Below, piece after piece: positions 42,992 through 51,315 of a stretch of 64,000 nt of DNA. The DNA comes from Nitrososphaerota archaeon (GTDB taxonomy: Archaea > Thermoproteota > Nitrososphaeria > Nitrososphaerales > Nitrosopumilaceae), in NCBI GenBank assembly GCA_028867755.1, contig JAGWFT010000001.1, positions 1,032,727 through 1,096,726 of the forward strand. The letters run 5' to 3'. How positions within the stretch are numbered: position 1 is the stretch's first letter; each line of letters starts with the position of its first letter. The notes under the pieces were generated by a model. That model worked only from the letters and a program-made list of their open reading frames with translations. It was not told where the DNA came from and did not search any database. The translations under genes were made by a program, and so were the position numbers.

Positions 42992-43930
42992 TTGCACATG
43001 AAAAGAGGTTTAAGACAAATGTGGGTATTTGAGTCACCTGCACTTTCAAGCCCATTAAGAAATTACATATCACTATTTGTATCGTTAGCTAAATCCCGAA
43101 GTCTGGTCTATGGATTTGTCATAGCAACTCTTGGCACATTCCTAATTGCGACGTCTGCACACGCAATTAATTTTTCAGTAGCAATAAGATTACTTGTTTC
43201 AGTATATGCAATAGCACTTGCAACTTATGTCTACAATGATCTTACGGATCAAGAAATTGACCACAGAAATGAGAAGAAAAAGTCAAGTGGGATTCAGCAA
43301 GATCAATATCTGCAAACTAGAAATTATGTGGTTTTCTTCTTTGCCCTTTCCAACATACTAGCATTCTCAATAAACTGGCAAACAGGTTTAGCTGATTCAT
43401 TAGCTGTCGCATTGGCAATTGTCTATTCACATCCAAAAACCCATTTGAAAGACAAATTCATTTTAAAAACTGTAATTACTGGCAGTGGAGGATTCATTGC
43501 ATCTATCATGGGATCCCTAGCTGTAGGAAATGTCCCCCCGCTTGCATTTGTAGCATCATTTACAGTGTTCCTTTTCTATTTCTTGTTAGGTCCACTTGGG
43601 GATATTACAGATATGAAAGGAGATAAAGAGGCTGGAAGAAGAACAATACCCATAGTCATTGGGATACCAAAGAGTTTCTTTTTGATGACATCTGTAGTAT
43701 TGTTTATTGCTAGCATGATTGTCGCATCTTACTTTATATTCGGATTGAACATAATATCAATGGTCATAGGATTAACAATTTGTTCTTATGCAATAATACA
43801 AATAAAAACTACATCAAAGATCTTTTTCAATAAAGAAAAAATGAATAAGACTAGAACAATTCTACGATTTAGTTTCTTTGGCATACAACTTGCTCTAATG
43901 AGCGGGGCGTTGTTAAGCTCAGTAATTTAA
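42992..43930 (+). CDS. UbiA-family prenyltransferase
   Basis: The 312-residue protein has eight to nine spans. The two Asp-rich motifs are NDLTDQEIDHRN and GDITDMKGDKEAGRRTIP, which bind Mg and the prenyl diphosphate. Candidates are digeranylgeranylglyceryl phosphate synthase for membrane lipids, or a quinone/heme-type prenyltransferase. The N-terminal 25 residues are extra and a start at ATG 42998 is also possible. Confidence 0.85.
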   Translation: MHMKRGLRQMWVFESPALSSPLRNYISLFVSLAKSRSLVYGFVIATLGTFLIATSAHAINFSVAIRLLVSVYAIALATYVYNDLTDQEIDHRNEKKKSSGIQQDQYLQTRNYVVFFFALSNILAFSINWQTGLADSLAVALAIVYSHPKTHLKDKFILKTVITGSGGFIASIMGSLAVGNVPPLAFVASFTVFLFYFLLGPLGDITDMKGDKEAGRRTIPIVIGIPKSFFLMTSVVLFIASMIVASYFIFGLNIISMVIGLTICSYAIIQIKTTSKIFFNKEKMNKTRTILRFSFFGIQLALMSGALLSSVI

Positions 43931-43933
43931 CAA

Positions 43934-44902
43934 TTATTGTGTTTTTTTGACTAATTGAGGAGGATTTGGTGATGCGGTTTGCCATAGGCCATCAAAAACA
44001 TGTTTCATCTGCTTTGCCACGCTAGAATTATTAGCATAAATCGACAAACTGAACTTGTCAGGATTATGTTTATCTATAATCTCGATGCCGACATGAGAAT
44101 CATCAATAATAATTAGACTAAATGGGACGTTACTATATTTCCTTTCAATCTTTAGAGGATAAAATGGATTAGCTACCACTTGGTTTCTCTCGTTTGTATT
44201 TTTATCTGAGACCATCATCTTGCTTGCTTCTTGAGAGATATATCCACCCACAGTGTTTATGTCGCCTAGTGCTTTAACTTTGGTTCCCATATTTGCTTTT
44301 TTCAACATTGAGTTTATGATGAGTTCGTTTGGATATCTACTCATGAGTATAATCTCTTTTTGAGCTAATTCTATGATCTCTATTGCTTTTGTAACCATAT
44401 CATCATAACTTGAAATGATTTTTAGCGACATTGATTCATTTTTTACTGGATTATCATCAAATCCAATTTTTGTTAGGAAACTAGATATTTCCTTAGAGTC
44501 AAACTTTGAGCTCTTCTTCAACAAATCAATCATTTCTAATTCTTTGATATTTTCTACATTATCGAGAAGACCTACAACATGTTTGTTATAGATAATGGTT
44601 CCAAAACTAGTGTGAGTGTAAGTATTTTCTTTCTTAACCATCAAGCCAAGCTCACAGAGCTGTTTTAGTCTAGTGTAGTATTGTTTCTTGGTAAGACCTA
44701 TTTTTTGAGGTGTATCTAACTCAGATCTAAAACCAGTTTTTGCTAATACGAAAATTTCCAGCGCATCCAATTTTGATAATACTGAGAGTACATCTTCCAT
44801 TCGCTTGAGTGTACTGGTGTTTTTTACTGACAGAATTGAGCCTATTTTCTCATAGCTTGGATCTGTTCCAACTAACGCTGGAGAAGACTTGCGGTTTGCC
44901 AA
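43934..44902 (-). CDS. Winged-helix transcriptional regulator (TrmB-like)
   Basis: The 322-residue protein has an N-terminal winged helix (about residues 35-110: LDALEIFVLAKTGF, GLTKKQYYTRLKQLCELGLM). The rest resembles TrmB/phospholipase-D-like sensor domains: MVTKAIEIIELAQKEIILMSRYP then VPFSLIIIDDSHVGIEI. It ends at the UbiA stop, convergent with it. Ligand and targets unknown. Confidence 0.75.
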   Translation of the reverse strand: MANRKSSPALVGTDPSYEKIGSILSVKNTSTLKRMEDVLSVLSKLDALEIFVLAKTGFRSELDTPQKIGLTKKQYYTRLKQLCELGLMVKKENTYTHTSFGTIIYNKHVVGLLDNVENIKELEMIDLLKKSSKFDSKEISSFLTKIGFDDNPVKNESMSLKIISSYDDMVTKAIEIIELAQKEIILMSRYPNELIINSMLKKANMGTKVKALGDINTVGGYISQEASKMMVSDKNTNERNQVVANPFYPLKIERKYSNVPFSLIIIDDSHVGIEIIDKHNPDKFSLSIYANNSSVAKQMKHVFDGLWQTASPNPPQLVKKTQ

Positions 44903-45192
44903 TGAGTTTTTGTAATATTATACCCATACTTATCTATTTTGAGAGAATAAGGTAGAATTTTCGCCTATATGGCTATAATATAACATAATTTCTACATCTC
45001 CATGCTACGCATAAAAATGCGTCATCCCTAATAGGATAACAGCAAATATCGCTTTACATGTGACCACATTTAATATTTAAAGCAAAAAGAACTGTAGTCA
45101 AGTCATTCATTTCATAAAACTATACCAAAGATTGGGGTTTACCAGTCATCAGATCATAAAACTAAAATTAAAATTTCAAAAGCCAAACATCT

Positions 45193-45408
45193 ATGGTTTT
45201 AACAACACGTGAAAAATGTATAATCGCAATATCACATGCGATGATTCTCTATTCAGCCAGTATGAGAAATGAGGAAAATCCTGGACACAAGTCTGTAATA
45301 GATTTCATATTAAAGAACATACCCCAGGAATTAAAATCAGAGGTATCAATGGAATTAATAGATGACATATTCGAATTTATTTCGAATTCTAAGATGGAAC
45401 TTTCATAA
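45193..45408 (+). CDS. Hypothetical protein (71 aa), upstream of purP
   Basis: Not recognised. The sequence is helical (REKCIIAISHAMILYSASM, then VIDFILKNIPQELKSEV). It has an ATG start and ends 26 bp before purP on the same strand, so it may share its transcript. The preceding 290 bp hold only a small ACGCAT-AAAA-ATGCGT hairpin at 45007-45022. Confidence 0.6.
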   Translation: MVLTTREKCIIAISHAMILYSASMRNEENPGHKSVIDFILKNIPQELKSEVSMELIDDIFEFISNSKMELS

Positions 45409-45433
45409 ATACCCATCATTATAGAAACATCAT

Positions 45434-46462
45434 ATGACTTCTATTGCGACTCTTGGGTCTCATTGTTCATTACAAGTGTTAAAGGGTGCAAAAGATGAAG
45501 GTTTTAGAACTGTCCTAGTTTGTGAAAAAAAACGAGAACGACTGTATCGTCGTTTTTCCTTTATTGATGAGTTAATCCTAGTAGACACTTTTAACGAGAT
45601 ATTAGATCAGCACTGCTCTTCACAACTTGTTGAAAAAGATTCTATTATGATTCCACATGGAACATTGATTTCACAAATGACTTCATCTGAAATAGAATCA
45701 ATAAAAATTCCAATTTTTGGTAACAAGTGGATTCTAAGATGGGAATCAGATAGGAAGATGAAAGAAAAACTCATGATAGAAGCAAAACTCCATGTTCCAA
45801 AATCAATTTCCAGTCCTAAAGAAATCAATGGATTGTGCATAGCAAAGAGACATGGAGCTGCAGGCGGCAAGGGATATTTTTTAACAACAAGCAAAAAAGA
45901 TTATGAAAAAAAGAGAGACATGTTGATTTCAGATGGTCTGATTAAAGGTGACAGTGACCTGTATCTTCAAGAATATGCTTATGGGGTTTCAGCATACTTG
46001 CAGTATTTTCATTCTGCCATAAATGAACAGCTGGAATTTTTTGGAGTTGATCGTAGATATGAATCAGATATTGATGGTCTTGGTCGCATTCCTGCACTAC
46101 AACAGATGGAAATCAATAAAATTCCGTCATTTAACGTGGTAGGAAATAGCCCATTGGTGCTAAGAGAATCTCTTTTAGACGAGGTTTATGCGATGGGTGA
46201 AAGATTCGTAACTTCAGCAAAGGAATTGGTTTCACACGGTGGCATGATTGGCCCATTTTGTCTAGAAGGAGTGTATGATGACAATGGCAAGTTTACTTCT
46301 TTTGAATTTTCAGCTAGAATAGTGGCAGGAACTAATCTCTACATAGATGGGTCACCATATTCAAGCCTAACTTATGGCGAACCAATGAGTATGGGAAAGA
46401 GAATAGCCAAAGAGATTAAAGATGCAAAAAAGAAAGACCAATTACAAAAAATAATTACTTGA
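45434..46462 (+). CDS. purP: FAICAR synthetase, archaeal purine enzyme PurP
   Basis: The 342-residue ATP-grasp enzyme formylates AICAR with formate and ATP, replacing PurH transformylase in archaea. Motifs: SIATLGSHCSLQVLKGAKDEGF at the start, the ATP-grasp GLCIAKRHGAAGGKGYF, and CLEGVYDDNGKFTSFEFSARIV near the end with the metal Glu. It belongs to de novo IMP synthesis. Confidence 0.93.
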   Translation: MTSIATLGSHCSLQVLKGAKDEGFRTVLVCEKKRERLYRRFSFIDELILVDTFNEILDQHCSSQLVEKDSIMIPHGTLISQMTSSEIESIKIPIFGNKWILRWESDRKMKEKLMIEAKLHVPKSISSPKEINGLCIAKRHGAAGGKGYFLTTSKKDYEKKRDMLISDGLIKGDSDLYLQEYAYGVSAYLQYFHSAINEQLEFFGVDRRYESDIDGLGRIPALQQMEINKIPSFNVVGNSPLVLRESLLDEVYAMGERFVTSAKELVSHGGMIGPFCLEGVYDDNGKFTSFEFSARIVAGTNLYIDGSPYSSLTYGEPMSMGKRIAKEIKDAKKKDQLQKIIT

Positions 46463-46508
46463 TTCCTTTAACTCCAAGTTCAACGTCAATAAAAAATTAC
46501 TAAAGTAA

Positions 46509-47894
46509 TCATCCCATAGTTAATGTTGCAGTATGAAATTTTACTATAATACTATATGTTCTATCATTATAGGTAGCTGTAAATGATTTGTCTCTAGGTG
46601 CGTTATTTTTTATTATTATGTCAGCTATGCCTCCAGTATCATAATCAGAAAATATTCCTGCATTAGGTACAAGCTCATGAATAGTGAGTGGAACAGATAA
46701 TGAATTAATGGATTCTGTACGCTTTAGCCCGCGGCTGTCAGAAAATAATGTTTGGATTCCATTGCTTTGTTGGTTTGCTACAACTACTCCTTGCGGATTA
46801 GGATTTTCAGTCAATCTGCCATTATGGTTAAACATGAAGGTTGTCAGATTACCAATAAGATTCTGCATTGCAAGGGTTCCGTCTGCATCAGGTTTGCCAT
46901 CATTTCCAAATGCCATATAATATAATGTGTTGTTAGTAATTGAAGCCCCCCAAGTCCAAGAATCTTCTGAAGTAGGATCAATGTTGAGCTGTGGATCAAG
47001 CAGATCCCCTTGAACTTGAGAACCTTGAGGAAAGTCAGGCCTATCTGCAAAGACGTGAATCAAATTAGTTGGGATTCTGTCAAAAGTTAGATTAACTATT
47101 TGATCTCCTCCAGCGTTTTGATAATCAACTGTTACAGGAGTTGGAATTGCTGAAAAATCATACAATTGTATAATTGGCCAAACATTTTCATAAGTGGTAC
47201 CTGCTGCAAATCCATTTACATTTGTGTTTAAAGTCTTATTCTCCCGTATTACATGCTCCATTTGATTTGTGGTCAGTGTTCCCTGCACATTTGTACATAC
47301 GGGTAAATTGGATGGAGTGATTTTGGCTCCACCGTTATTAGTGTCATTAATCGAGCCATATCCACCCCTAGCAATTGTAAACCCAGTAGTATCAGAATAA
47401 TCGACTCCAGAGTGAGGTGAGAAGGAACTACCAGGATTACAAAAACCGCCAAAATCCAACCCTTTACCAGAAAGTACTGCAGTGTTAGCAGCTGCAATTG
47501 CCTGATTTCTATCGGCAAAATAACCATACCAGTTACCATCAGTACCTTGTGCCAGCCTCAGCCTTTTACCATTTACAGTTACTACAGGTTCTCCATAAGA
47601 TTGATCTAATCGCTGTATATTTGGATCAGACACTATAACTTCTATTACCATGGGTCCAGCAAAATAATTTTTGAATAACGGATTTTCTGCAGAAACATAC
47701 AGATTTGGATTAGACGATACGTGTTGAACTGGTTCATATTTTGGAAGTAATCCTTCCATGGCATGTACTGGTTTTATTGTAGTTGGTAAAAGAACAATAA
47801 AACTAGATACAAGTATCAAAAGAATAAACAGAAAAATCTCCCCTGTGCTTAATGGTTTAAAAATCAACCCATTATCCCGGACAAAACCAAGCAT
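46509..47894 (-). CDS. Secreted S-layer-like protein (461 aa)
   Basis: An N-terminal hydrophobic segment (about residues 18-38, ending near KPVHA) directs export. The mature part has PLFKNYFAGPMVIEVIVSDP and EPVVTVNGKRLRLAQGTDG then WYGYFADRNQA, resembling the first domain of thaumarchaeal S-layer proteins. Those are normally over 1000 residues, so this is a shorter relative with two further beta domains. No PEFG signal. Role as a minor surface protein is inferred. Confidence 0.7.
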   Translation of the reverse strand: MLGFVRDNGLIFKPLSTGEIFLFILLILVSSFIVLLPTTIKPVHAMEGLLPKYEPVQHVSSNPNLYVSAENPLFKNYFAGPMVIEVIVSDPNIQRLDQSYGEPVVTVNGKRLRLAQGTDGNWYGYFADRNQAIAAANTAVLSGKGLDFGGFCNPGSSFSPHSGVDYSDTTGFTIARGGYGSINDTNNGGAKITPSNLPVCTNVQGTLTTNQMEHVIRENKTLNTNVNGFAAGTTYENVWPIIQLYDFSAIPTPVTVDYQNAGGDQIVNLTFDRIPTNLIHVFADRPDFPQGSQVQGDLLDPQLNIDPTSEDSWTWGASITNNTLYYMAFGNDGKPDADGTLAMQNLIGNLTTFMFNHNGRLTENPNPQGVVVANQQSNGIQTLFSDSRGLKRTESINSLSVPLTIHELVPNAGIFSDYDTGGIADIIIKNNAPRDKSFTATYNDRTYSIIVKFHTATLTMG

Positions 47895-47954
47895 TTAATC
47901 TTATAGCTAATAAAATGTATACTTGTACGTATTTTTCATTTCCTAAAACTAAAA

Positions 47955-48800
47955 TTATGCTCCGCCCATTGTAACTATAAGATCAGTGATAAATCCTGCA
48001 CAGACACCAACAAAGATGCCAAGCATTATGACATTATTTGTGGTCTGTTTTCTTCCTGAATTATACATCAGCATCGAGACATAAATCAGTGCACCTCCAG
48101 CAATTGACAAAAATAGAATGTAAGCGACATTTGAGAATATTAAACTTCCAAGTACTGTTCCAAGAAATGTCGGGCCACCACCTATGAGGCCTGCCAATAA
48201 CAAAAATCTGACAGTTGGTTTTTTTAACACCCCAGTGAGAGGACCTGCGATTCCAAATCCTTCAGTAGTATTATGAGCACCAAATCCAATTATTAGTAGA
48301 ATAGCTAGCCCTATTTCGCCTGCAGCATATGATTGTCCGATGGCCAGACCCTCACTAAAGTTATGAGCACCGATTCCTACAGCAATCATCATAGCTAGTC
48401 GATATGCATTTGTATCGTGAAGTGTTTGACGTAGATGATCATCTCCTTTTTGGATATTTTCAAGTGAAAGAATCTGTGGTACATTTTTTGTCATGGTCTT
48501 GTGTTCAAACCATGTAAGTCCAAGTAATCCAATTGCAATACCACCAAAAAATACTAAAAGATCAATGACAGCACCGCCAAATGGTGCTTTACCTGAGAAT
48601 GCACCAATCACAGCATCAGATTCAGATTCGTAACTATGACTGAACACATCAATTATGAGAAATACTAGAATGCCTAACGCAACTGCATTGAGGAACCCCT
48701 TCTTTTTTGTGCTCAAGTTCTTCATTACTGCAAGTGGCAAGCCCAAAAAAATTGTAAAGCCTGCAATTGCTCCCAACATAATTAGCTGCCAGTAATCCAT
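47955..48800 (-). CDS. ZIP-family metal transporter
   Basis: The 281-residue protein has about eight spans. The two metal-site helices have HNFSEGLAIGQS and HNTTEGFGIAGP (about residues 147 and 180), the GHNxxEG pattern of ZIP uptake transporters for Zn, Fe or Mn. A TTTAAATAAAG box (48823-48833) and the GTTAGGATAAGCTAAC operator between box and start indicate metal-responsive repression. Divergent from the HTH gene at 48909. Confidence 0.92.
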   Translation of the reverse strand: MDYWQLIMLGAIAGFTIFLGLPLAVMKNLSTKKKGFLNAVALGILVFLIIDVFSHSYESESDAVIGAFSGKAPFGGAVIDLLVFFGGIAIGLLGLTWFEHKTMTKNVPQILSLENIQKGDDHLRQTLHDTNAYRLAMMIAVGIGAHNFSEGLAIGQSYAAGEIGLAILLIIGFGAHNTTEGFGIAGPLTGVLKKPTVRFLLLAGLIGGGPTFLGTVLGSLIFSNVAYILFLSIAGGALIYVSMLMYNSGRKQTTNNVIMLGIFVGVCAGFITDLIVTMGGA

Positions 48801-48806
48801 TCAACC

Positions 48807-48822
48807 GTTAGGATAAGCTAAC
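48807..48822. promoter_or_regulatory. Operator in ZIP promoter
   Basis: GTTAG-GATAAG-CTAAC is a perfect 5-bp inverted repeat with a 6-bp spacer. It lies between the ZIP TATA box and start codon, a classic repressor position. The Nramp operator core, TTTAG-GCTAAG-CTAAA, has the same length and almost the same spacer. Confidence 0.65.
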
Positions 48823-48842
48823 TTTATTTAAACCCCAAACTT

Positions 48843-48897
48843 ATTCTAAAAATTTAGAATACCACCACATCTGGTTTAAATAGTTAGGCCCACCTAA
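48843..48897. promoter_or_regulatory. Promoter and palindromes before the HTH gene
   Basis: ATTCTAAA-AA-TTTAGAAT (48843-48860) is a perfect 8-bp inverted repeat. TTTAAATA (48875-48882) is the predicted TATA box. TTAGG-CCCA-CCTAA (48884-48897) is a perfect inverted repeat immediately after it, where a bound repressor would block transcription. The TTAGG...CCTAA form is like DtxR/MntR sites. Confidence 0.6.
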
Positions 48898-48908
48898 TTC
48901 AAAAAACA

Positions 48909-49247
48909 TTGAAGAAAAAAATATCATTTGCACAGCTAAGAAAATATGATGTAAGTCAGAAAGTTTTTGAAGCGTTAGCTGATGCACAATCTCGCACAAT
49001 ATTATTTTCTATCATCAAAGAAGGAAAAACTGCAATGGAATTATCAGAAAAACATCGCATCCCATTAAGCTCAGTATACAAAAAAATTACAGATCTGGAA
49101 AATATTGCTCTTGTGAAAGTTGACAAATGGGAGTTATCAGATGGCGGTAAAAGATTCAAAGTTTACAAGAGTAGAATCAGCAAAGCTGAAATCAGTATCA
49201 AAAAACCAGAGCCTGCAATCATTCTAACCCCAAATCAAGATACATAG
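48909..49247 (+). CDS. ArsR-like winged-helix regulator
   Basis: The 112-residue TTG-start protein has one winged helix: SQKVFEALADAQSRTILFSI, then EGKTAMELSEKHRIPLSSVYKK (recognition helix) and the wing ALVKVDKWELSDGGKRFKV. No Cys metal site is seen. Divergent from the ZIP gene; the shared control region suggests it may regulate ZIP and itself, but this is inferred. Confidence 0.78.
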   Translation: MKKKISFAQLRKYDVSQKVFEALADAQSRTILFSIIKEGKTAMELSEKHRIPLSSVYKKITDLENIALVKVDKWELSDGGKRFKVYKSRISKAEISIKKPEPAIILTPNQDT

Positions 49248-49293
49248 AATTTCATATTTGTACTAGTCTTAACAAAATAGCACCAAAGTAGTT

Positions 49294-49977
49294 TTGACAA
49301 ATCCTAATATTGGCATAAAGTTCAGCAAAAACGTGAAAAAGCACTATGTTGTTATACCTATAGCTATAGCAATTGCTGCCGTATCGATATATCTATTCTA
49401 CCCACATGAAGACAGTACTGCCACCAATACAGTATCCGCCCAAACATTGATGGAGAATGGCTCACCCATATTGGGAGACCCTAATGCAAAAATTACCATT
49501 GTAGAGTTTGGAGACTATCAATGTACGTATTGTCATTTATTTCATCAAGATACCAAAGATCAGTTAATTCAAGAATATGTTAATACAGGAAAAGTAAATT
49601 TTGTGTTTCGAGACTTTCCTCTAAATGGTCCTGACTCGGTATTAGCTGCAGAAGCAGCATATTGTGCAAATGACCAAAATAAATATTGGCAATATCATGA
49701 TGAATTATACAATAATTGGGGCGGAGAAAGAACTGGATGGGTTAACCAAAAATCGCTTGATCAGTTTGCAACAAATGTTGGGCTTGATTTAGGCCAATTT
49801 GACAACTGTATGGACGCTAAAAAGTATGAAAGCAAAGTACTAGATAACCAAAAATTTGGTCAAGAGATCGGTATTGATGGAACCCCATCATTCATCATAT
49901 TTAATGACAAAAAGATCACAAGGGTTGTAGGTGCTCAGCCTTTCTCTTTTTTCAAGCAAGTACTAGATAACATCTAA
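49294..49977 (+). CDS. Membrane-anchored DsbA-like thiol-disulfide oxidoreductase, second copy
   Basis: A TTG-start protein of 227 residues. Residues 15-36 form a signal anchor. The redox motif is FGDYQCTYC (Cys77/Cys80) and the cis-Pro loop is DGTPSFI. Extensive matches to the 576 gene, such as YNNWxGExTGW and KxVGAQP-like ends, show they are paralogues. The active-site dipeptide differs (TY here, FY there), so redox potentials may differ. Confidence 0.88.
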   Translation: MTNPNIGIKFSKNVKKHYVVIPIAIAIAAVSIYLFYPHEDSTATNTVSAQTLMENGSPILGDPNAKITIVEFGDYQCTYCHLFHQDTKDQLIQEYVNTGKVNFVFRDFPLNGPDSVLAAEAAYCANDQNKYWQYHDELYNNWGGERTGWVNQKSLDQFATNVGLDLGQFDNCMDAKKYESKVLDNQKFGQEIGIDGTPSFIIFNDKKITRVVGAQPFSFFKQVLDNI

Positions 49978-49999
49978 TCTCATCTGGAAAGTAATGTAA

Positions 50000-51274
50000 A
50001 TGGTAAAACCAAAAATCGAAAAACAAGATTCTGTAAAACTATACAGGCTACGAAAAACACTAGAAGAGTTATCTGACAAAAGTGGACGTGGGACAGAATT
50101 AATCTCCCTTTATGCTCCACCAAAAAAAGCTCTTCATGAAATCATAAATGGGTTAAGAGAAGAGCAAGGTACTGCGGACAACATAAAATCAGACCTCACT
50201 CGTACTCATGTGGTTGATGCGTTATCAAGAGTAATCCAGCGTTTAAAATTATACAAAAAAACACCTGATACTGGATTAGTGATGTTCTGCGGTGCTCTCC
50301 CACCAGAGGGCGGAGGGCCTATTGGCAGCGAAGTCATAAAATTATACGAGATAGAGCCTCCAAAAGAACTCCAGACATTTCTTTATCGCTGCGATGATCA
50401 TTTTCACGTAGATATTCTAAAAGACATGCTCAAAGAAGAAAATATGATAGGATTTCTTGCAATAGATGCAAAAGATGCAGGATGGGGCCTGTTACATGGG
50501 GACAAATTGGATGTATTATCTGAAACATCATCAGGTGTTGCAGGCAAACATAGACAAGGCGGACAATCTGCAAGAAGATTTGAGAGATTAAGAGAGATGG
50601 AGCTCAATGACTATTATAACAGAGTAGCACATACAACAAAAGAATATTTCATAGATATCTATCCGATAAAAGGGCTCGTTGTTTCAGGACCTGGCCCAAC
50701 AAAAGAGAATTTTGTAAAAGAAGAATATCTAGAATACAGACTTCAGAATGCAATTATTGCCACACTTGATACGTCATATGCTGGTGCCGAAGGAGTAAGA
50801 GAGGCTTTCTCAAGAGCACAAGATGTACTTACGGACTTTAGAATGGTAGAAGAGAAAAGACTGGTAGAGAAGCTATTTTACGACATACATAACACAAATG
50901 GCCTTGCCACTTATGGTTTGAATGAGATAATAGACCTGCTCAAAAGAAATGTGGTAGATACCATACTGATAACCGATGACACTAATTTACGCAAGATTGA
51001 CATCACATGCAAGAGATGTCAAAATATACAATCAGAGATCCTAGAAAGACCAAAGGTAATATCAAGAATACAGGATCTCTTGAGTAAACCATGTCCTAGC
51101 TGCAAGAGCATGGATCTGGAATCATCAGAAAAGGACATTGTGGATTATTTGGCCTTACTTTCTGGCGAGACAGGAACCAAGATAGAGGTGATATCTGGCA
51201 CTACCGAGCATGGCGCAATGCTATCAAGCATAGGAAAAGTAGGTGCATTTTTGAGATACAATCCAAATCAATAG
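50000..51274 (+). CDS. prf1: Peptide chain release factor 1 (aRF1)
   Basis: The 424-residue factor recognises all three stop codons. The NIKS motif is at 61-64 in domain 1 and the catalytic GGQ at 187-189 in domain 2 (GGQSARRFERLREM). A four-Cys zinc segment, CKRCQN...CPSC, lies in the C-terminal domain. It starts 22 bp after the DsbA-like stop. Confidence 0.96.
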   Translation: MVKPKIEKQDSVKLYRLRKTLEELSDKSGRGTELISLYAPPKKALHEIINGLREEQGTADNIKSDLTRTHVVDALSRVIQRLKLYKKTPDTGLVMFCGALPPEGGGPIGSEVIKLYEIEPPKELQTFLYRCDDHFHVDILKDMLKEENMIGFLAIDAKDAGWGLLHGDKLDVLSETSSGVAGKHRQGGQSARRFERLREMELNDYYNRVAHTTKEYFIDIYPIKGLVVSGPGPTKENFVKEEYLEYRLQNAIIATLDTSYAGAEGVREAFSRAQDVLTDFRMVEEKRLVEKLFYDIHNTNGLATYGLNEIIDLLKRNVVDTILITDDTNLRKIDITCKRCQNIQSEILERPKVISRIQDLLSKPCPSCKSMDLESSEKDIVDYLALLSGETGTKIEVISGTTEHGAMLSSIGKVGAFLRYNPNQ

Positions 51275-51315
51275 TAAAGATTACAAAATTATGTAACTCC
51301 AAGTATCAAATTTTT

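Noticed and set aside
45007-45022. ACGCAT-AAAA-ATGCGT hairpin
   Set aside because: Could be a terminator, but lacks a T run in either direction and is short; left unassigned.
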